A DNA stretch of 64,000 nucleotides, from positions 806,001 through 870,000 of the forward strand of contig NZ_CP023747.1 of NCBI RefSeq assembly GCF_008704995.1. The letters run 5' to 3'. A program made the position numbers and the translations under genes. Positions 60,110 through 64,000 of the stretch are shown here, piece after piece. Source of the DNA: Streptomyces nodosus (GTDB lineage: Bacteria; Actinomycetota; Actinomycetes; Streptomycetales; Streptomycetaceae). Within the stretch, counting starts at the first letter, position 1. Each line of letters begins with the position of its first letter. The notes below the pieces were generated by a model, which was not told the origin of the DNA, did no database searches, and saw only the letters and a program-made list of their open reading frames with translations.

Positions 60110-60955
60110 CTACGGACCCGGCCGCCGTCCCCAGGCGGTCAGCATCCCGGGGGACAGCGCGGCGCCGGTGGGATCGTCCAGCCAGCGCTCGGCCTCGTCG
60201 ATCCCGGCGTCGTCCACCAGCCCCGTCGCCACCATCACGGGCCGCGCACGGTCCCAGGTACGGGCCCAGAAACGGTTGTTGGGGCTGCCCGGGATCAGGG
60301 GCGGCACATGGATCTCGGCGGCCACGGACTCGAGGCCGGCGGCCACCATCAGCTGCGGGCAGTGGGGCACCCAGGAGACATCGGTGCCGATCGTCCGGCG
60401 CAGCCCCTGCCACATGGCGCGCAGGGCGATCGTGTAGGGCGTGTCCGGAGCGGTGCCGGTCGTCAGGTCGACCGCGTCGCTCACCACCAGTACGCCTCCC
60501 GGCGCCAGCAGCCCGGCGAGCCGCTCGATCATGCGGGCGGGGGACGGCAGATGCATCAGCACGAACCGGGCGTGCACCAGGTCGAAGCGAGCGGGCCCGA
60601 AGAGAGCCGGCCCGAAACGGTCGGAGGTCACATCGGCCTCGACGGGGGTCAGCCCGGGCAGCGGGCGGTCCCTGAGGAACCGGATGTCCCGGTCCGCCGC
60701 CACCACCTCGGCGACGCCCGCCTCTCGCAGCAGCGCACGGGCCACGGTCCCGGTTCCGGCACCCACGTCCAGGCACCGCCACCCCGGTCCGGCGCCCAGC
60801 TGCCGCAGCCGCGCGAGGGTCAGGGGGTCGTAGGTGAGCGCCCCGAGGTCGATACGGGCCGACTCTCCCTCGTCCCCCGGGCGGAACATCCGCTCCCCGT
60901 AGCGCCCGGGACCGTCGGATCCCCCATGGAGCCGGGAACCGGCCTCCTGTGCCAT
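60110..60955 (-). CDS. Class I SAM-dependent methyltransferase
   Basis: 281 residues from ATG 60955. Motif I CLDVGAGTGTVARALL and the acidic loop VVAADRDIRFLRD are followed by FDLVHARFVLMHLPSPARMIERLAGLLAPGGVLVVSD, the usual UbiE/MenG-like methyltransferase core. The C-terminal part HVPPLIPGSPNNRFWART differs from ubiquinone methylases and resembles secondary-metabolite methyltransferases. It is divergent from the UvrA-like gene over a 223-bp region with a TAGAAT -10 for the latter. Confidence 0.86.
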   Translation of the reverse strand: MAQEAGSRLHGGSDGPGRYGERMFRPGDEGESARIDLGALTYDPLTLARLRQLGAGPGWRCLDVGAGTGTVARALLREAGVAEVVAADRDIRFLRDRPLPGLTPVEADVTSDRFGPALFGPARFDLVHARFVLMHLPSPARMIERLAGLLAPGGVLVVSDAVDLTTGTAPDTPYTIALRAMWQGLRRTIGTDVSWVPHCPQLMVAAGLESVAAEIHVPPLIPGSPNNRFWARTWDRARPVMVATGLVDDAGIDEAERWLDDPTGAALSPGMLTAWGRRPGP

Positions 60956-61178
60956 GTCCCCATTGTCGTGCAGGACGGGGACGCCCTCCAGCGCGGCCGT
61001 GTCCGCGGCGGGACGGGCCGGACGCACCCGGGTCGCCCGGCCCGGTCCCCCGCCGTCGCCCGGCCGGGCGCCGTCCGGTCCCCCCGCATAGAATGGCGTG
61101 GTTTGTCCCGCCCCGGTGACGGCCCCGATGTCAGGCCCCGGCCGCGCCCTCGTTCGAAGCACGTACGGAGATCCGCGC

Positions 61179-63515
61179 ATGCACAGCCCCCACGATCCGT
61201 ACGTCCGTGTGCGCGGAGCCCGTGAGCACAATCTCAGAGATGTGGACGTCGATGTCCCACGGGATGTCGTGGCGGTGTTCACCGGGGTGTCAGGGTCGGG
61301 AAAGTCGTCCCTGGCGTTCGGCACCATCTACGCAGAGGCCCAGCGGCGCTACTTCGAGTCGGTCGCGCCCTATGCGCGCAGGCTGATCCATCAGGTGGGC
61401 GCGCCGAAGGTGGGCGAGATCACCGGGCTGCCGCCCGCCGTCTCGCTCCAGCAGCGCCGCTCCGCCCCGACGTCCCGCTCCTCCGTCGGCACGGTCACCC
61501 AGCTGTCCAACTCGCTGCGGCTGCTGTTCTCCCGCGCGGGCGACTACCCGCCGGGCGCGGAGCGCCTGGACTCGGACGCCTTCTCCCCGAACACCGTGGC
61601 CGGCGCGTGTCCCGAGTGCCATGGGCTGGGCCGGGTGCACCGCACCTCCGAGGAGCTGCTGGTGCCGGACCCCTCGCTGTCGGTCCGGGAGGGCGCGATC
61701 ACCGCGTGGCCGGGCGCCTGGCAGGGGAAGAACCTGCGTGACATCCTCGACGCGCTCGGACACGACATCGATCTGCCGTGGCGCGAACTGCCCGCAGAGC
61801 AACGGGAATGGATCCTGTTCACGGACGAGCAGCCGGTGGTGACGGTGCACCCGGTGCGGGACGCCGACCGGATCCAACGGCCGTACCAGGGAACGTATAT
61901 GAGCGCGCGGCGCTATGTGCTGAAGACGTTCTCGGACAGCAGGAGCCCCGCGCTGCGGGCGAAGGCCGAGTCCTTTCTGAGCAGTGCGCCCTGCCCGGCG
62001 TGCGGCGGCAGCCGGCTGCGGCCGGAGGCCCTGGCGGTGACGTTCGCGGGACGCACCGTCGCCGAGCTGGTGAAGCTGCCGCTGGCGGAGCTGGCCGGAC
62101 TGCTCGTCGGCACCACGGAGACCGCGCGGGTGCTCACCGACGACCTCACCTCCCGTATCGCCCCGGTGGTCGAGCTCGGACTCGGCTATCTGAGCCTGGA
62201 CCGCGCCGCCCCGACGCTGTCGGCGGGCGAGTTGCAGCGGCTGCGTCTCGCCACGCAGTTGCGTTCCGGGCTGTTCGGGGTGGTGTACGTCCTCGACGAG
62301 CCGTCCGCGGGACTGCACCCGGCGGACACGGAGGCGCTGCTCACGGTGCTGGAGCGGCTGAAGGCCACCGGGAACTCGGTGTTCGTGGTGGAACACCAGC
62401 TGGATGTGATGCGCGCCGCCGACTGGCTGGTGGACATCGGGCCCCGGGCGGGCGAGCACGGCGGCCGGGTGCTGCACAGCGGGCCGCCGGCGGAGCTGGC
62501 GGGTGTCGAGGAGTCGGAGACGGCCCGTTTCCTCTTCGGCCGCTCCCCCGCCCCGGTGCGCGATGTCCGCACCCCGCGCGCCCGGTTGAAGGTCGGCCCG
62601 GTCACCCGGCACAACCTGTGCGGAGTGACGGCCGAGATCCCGCTGGGCGTGCTGACGGCGGTCACCGGGGTCTCGGGCTCCGGGAAGTCGACGCTGATCG
62701 GCGCGATCACGGAGGAACTGCCCGGTGTCGGCCGGCTGGTCACCGTCGACCAGAAGCCGATCGGCCGTACACCTCGCTCCAATCTGGCCACCTACACGGG
62801 CCTGTTCGACGTCGTCCGGAAGGTGTTCGCGGCCGGCGATCAGGCCCGGGAGCGCGGCTACGGTGTCGGCCGGTTCTCCTTCAATGTGCCGGGCGGACGC
62901 TGTGAGACCTGCCAGGGCGAGGGGTTCGTCAGCGTGGAGCTGCTGTTCCTGCCCAGCGCCTACGCCCCGTGCCCGGACTGCGGCGGGGCGCGCTACAACC
63001 CCGAGACCCTCGAAGTGGCCTACCGGGGGCGGAACATCGCCCAGGTGCTGGACCTCACGGTGGAGGCGGCGGCGGACTTCTTCTCGGACGTCCCGGCGGC
63101 CGTGCGCAGCCTCCGCGCACTGCTCGACGTGGGTCTCGGCTATCTGCGGCTCGGCCGGCCCGCCACAGAGCTCTCCGGCGGGGAGGCCCAGCGGATCAAG
63201 CTGGCCGGCGAACTCCAGCGTGGCCGGCGCGGCCACACCCTCTATGTCCTCGACGAGCCCACGACCGGGCTCCATCCGGCCGATGTGGAGGTGCTGATGC
63301 GCCAGTTGCAGGAGCTGGTGGACGGCGGCCACAGCGTGGTGGTGGTCGAGCACGACATGTCCGTCGTCGCGCACGCGGACTGGGTGATCGACCTGGGCCC
63401 GGGCGGCGGGGAAGCCGGCGGCCGCATCGTGGCGACGGGAACCCCCGCCGAGGTGTCCCGAGCGACCGACAGCGCGACGGCCCCCTACCTCGCCCGCGCA
63501 CTCCCGCACCGATAG
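61179..63515 (+). CDS. UvrA-like ABC ATPase lacking UvrB-binding insert
   Basis: 778 residues versus about 950 for UvrA. Two ABC units: Walker A GVSGSGKSS near 35-43 and GVSGSGKST near 515, signatures LSAGELQRLR and LSGGEAQRIK, Walker B VLDEPSAG and VLDEPTTG. The Zn module CETCQGEGF to CPDCGG is kept. After SVGTVTQLSNSLRLLFSRAG the sequence goes straight to FSPNTVAGACPECHG, so the first zinc finger and UvrB-binding insert of UvrA are absent. Such UvrA2/DrrC-type proteins protect against DNA-binding drugs. -10 TAGAAT is at 61089-61094. Confidence 0.92.
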   Translation: MHSPHDPYVRVRGAREHNLRDVDVDVPRDVVAVFTGVSGSGKSSLAFGTIYAEAQRRYFESVAPYARRLIHQVGAPKVGEITGLPPAVSLQQRRSAPTSRSSVGTVTQLSNSLRLLFSRAGDYPPGAERLDSDAFSPNTVAGACPECHGLGRVHRTSEELLVPDPSLSVREGAITAWPGAWQGKNLRDILDALGHDIDLPWRELPAEQREWILFTDEQPVVTVHPVRDADRIQRPYQGTYMSARRYVLKTFSDSRSPALRAKAESFLSSAPCPACGGSRLRPEALAVTFAGRTVAELVKLPLAELAGLLVGTTETARVLTDDLTSRIAPVVELGLGYLSLDRAAPTLSAGELQRLRLATQLRSGLFGVVYVLDEPSAGLHPADTEALLTVLERLKATGNSVFVVEHQLDVMRAADWLVDIGPRAGEHGGRVLHSGPPAELAGVEESETARFLFGRSPAPVRDVRTPRARLKVGPVTRHNLCGVTAEIPLGVLTAVTGVSGSGKSTLIGAITEELPGVGRLVTVDQKPIGRTPRSNLATYTGLFDVVRKVFAAGDQARERGYGVGRFSFNVPGGRCETCQGEGFVSVELLFLPSAYAPCPDCGGARYNPETLEVAYRGRNIAQVLDLTVEAAADFFSDVPAAVRSLRALLDVGLGYLRLGRPATELSGGEAQRIKLAGELQRGRRGHTLYVLDEPTTGLHPADVEVLMRQLQELVDGGHSVVVVEHDMSVVAHADWVIDLGPGGGEAGGRIVATGTPAEVSRATDSATAPYLARALPHR

Positions 63516-63580
63516 GACCTGTCGCACGGGCTCCTCGGCGGCCGGTCCGGTGACGCGGTGAGGTTCGGGCGCGAGCGGAA

Positions 63581-63617
63581 AGGCCCTGCGGAGGGCGCTG
63601 AACCCTCCGCAGGGCCT
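63581..63617. terminator. Bidirectional terminator, 15-bp stem
   Basis: AGGCCCTGCGGAGGG (63581-63595) and CCCTCCGCAGGGCCT (63603-63617), perfect, 7-nt loop. Lies between the UvrA-like gene and the convergent lamin-tail gene. Longest perfect stem seen in the window. Confidence 0.8.
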
Positions 63618-63717
63618 CGGACGGGTGGCGGCGCGTCCGTCGTGGAGGAGGGACGCCCCGCCGGCCCGGTGGCCGGACCACCGCACCGGGTCCGGCCACC
63701 GGCCCGCCGTCCGGTCG

Positions 63718-64000
63718 TCAGCGGTGGCCGCGGTAGCCCCGGCTGCCCCAGGAGATGCTGTCGACGAGACGGCCGCGGTCGTTGCGCAGGGTCGCGGAGT
63801 CGAAGCGGCTGTCCCACACTCCGCTGCGGCGGTCCTGGTAGACGTCGGTGGCGGTGTCGCGGCCGAACCCGGTGTGGACCCGCACGCTGGCGCGGCCCCT
63901 CAGGTGGTAGTGGTGGAACGTGTAGGTGTGGCCGTGCGCGTCCGACAGCGTCCACCCGCGCAGATTCACCTCACGGCGGCCGGAGTTGGTGAGTTCCACC
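63718..64000 (-). CDS. Lamin-tail domain protein, C-terminal part
   Basis: The frame enters from the right edge, so the N-terminus and any signal peptide are outside. The visible 93 residues VELTNSGRREVNLRGWTLSDAHG, HTYTFHHYHLRGRASVRVHTG and SGVWDSRFDSATLRNDRGRLVDSISWG are a lamin-tail (LTD) Ig-like domain. Secreted or wall-bound LTD proteins are common in streptomycetes. Confidence 0.85.
   Translation of the reverse strand, partial: VELTNSGRREVNLRGWTLSDAHGHTYTFHHYHLRGRASVRVHTGFGRDTATDVYQDRRSGVWDSRFDSATLRNDRGRLVDSISWGSRGYRGHR

Overview
The window is chromosomal DNA of a high-GC actinobacterium, almost certainly a Streptomyces. Third-codon positions are nearly all G or C, GTG and TTG starts occur, and the content is typical of that genus: PAS/GAF/SpoIIE/HATPase phosphatases, a CGNR zinc-finger regulator, TerD, a DasR-type operator before a GH19 chitinase, and many secreted enzymes. 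I see no rRNA, tRNA, CRISPR array or intact mobile element.

Layout. (1) 1-3022: a phosphonate (2-aminoethylphosphonate-like) catabolic operon on the minus strand: start of an ABC ATPase, phosphonatase-like HAD hydrolase, FAD oxidoreductase, and a GntR/UTRA regulator. (2) 3136-7208: a PucR regulator divergent from a CaiB/BaiF CoA-transferase and a glutaryl-CoA-dehydrogenase-like enzyme, with a short leader ORF. (3) 7371-12651: an Rv0909-type antitoxin-like protein, a hypothetical protein, two SpoIIE-type phosphatases and a run of very small ORFs. (4) 13064-17916: PAP2 phosphatase, TerD, CtaG-like membrane protein, CGNR regulator and two lipid- or stress-like small proteins. (5) 17971-23688: a minus-strand dipeptide/oligopeptide ABC transporter operon led by a DUF1684 protein and a leader peptide. 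(6) 23930-34863: a secretome island: GH19 chitinase with a ricin-B lectin domain, necrosis-inducing NPP1 protein, two CBM32-bearing enzymes, a DUF1996 protein and a LacI regulator, flanked by a streptogramin-A acetyltransferase-like gene and a streptogramin-B-lyase-like gene. (7) 35169-39738: a third SpoIIE-type protein whose phosphatase motifs look degenerate, a membrane protein, a thioesterase with its HxlR regulator, and DUF1330. (8) 39883-42670: two tandem SEDS (FtsW/RodA) glycosyltransferases. (9) 42998-48945: YceI/MarR pair, DUF1963 protein, AraC remnant, small secreted protein, monooxygenase, SGNH esterase and TetR. (10) 49136-51476: YtrA-type GntR with its ABC transporter. (11) 51578-56523: a Pls/PosA-type NRPS-like membrane enzyme with three left-handed-helix modules, overlapping a BPL_N glutaminase-fold protein. 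(12) 56709-64000: hypothetical proteins, TetR/saccharopine-dehydrogenase pair, methyltransferase, a UvrA-like protein lacking the UvrB-binding insert, and a partial lamin-tail protein.

Most regulators lie next to likely targets with palindromes in the shared promoter region (GntR, PucR, HxlR, MarR, TetR, YtrA). The best candidates for new biology are the NRPS-like/BPL_N pair with OmpR-type direct repeats at its promoter, the secretome island, the micro-ORF run at 12.2-12.65 kb, and the pseudophosphatase at 35.2 kb. All functional statements are read from sequence and family knowledge; no search was run.
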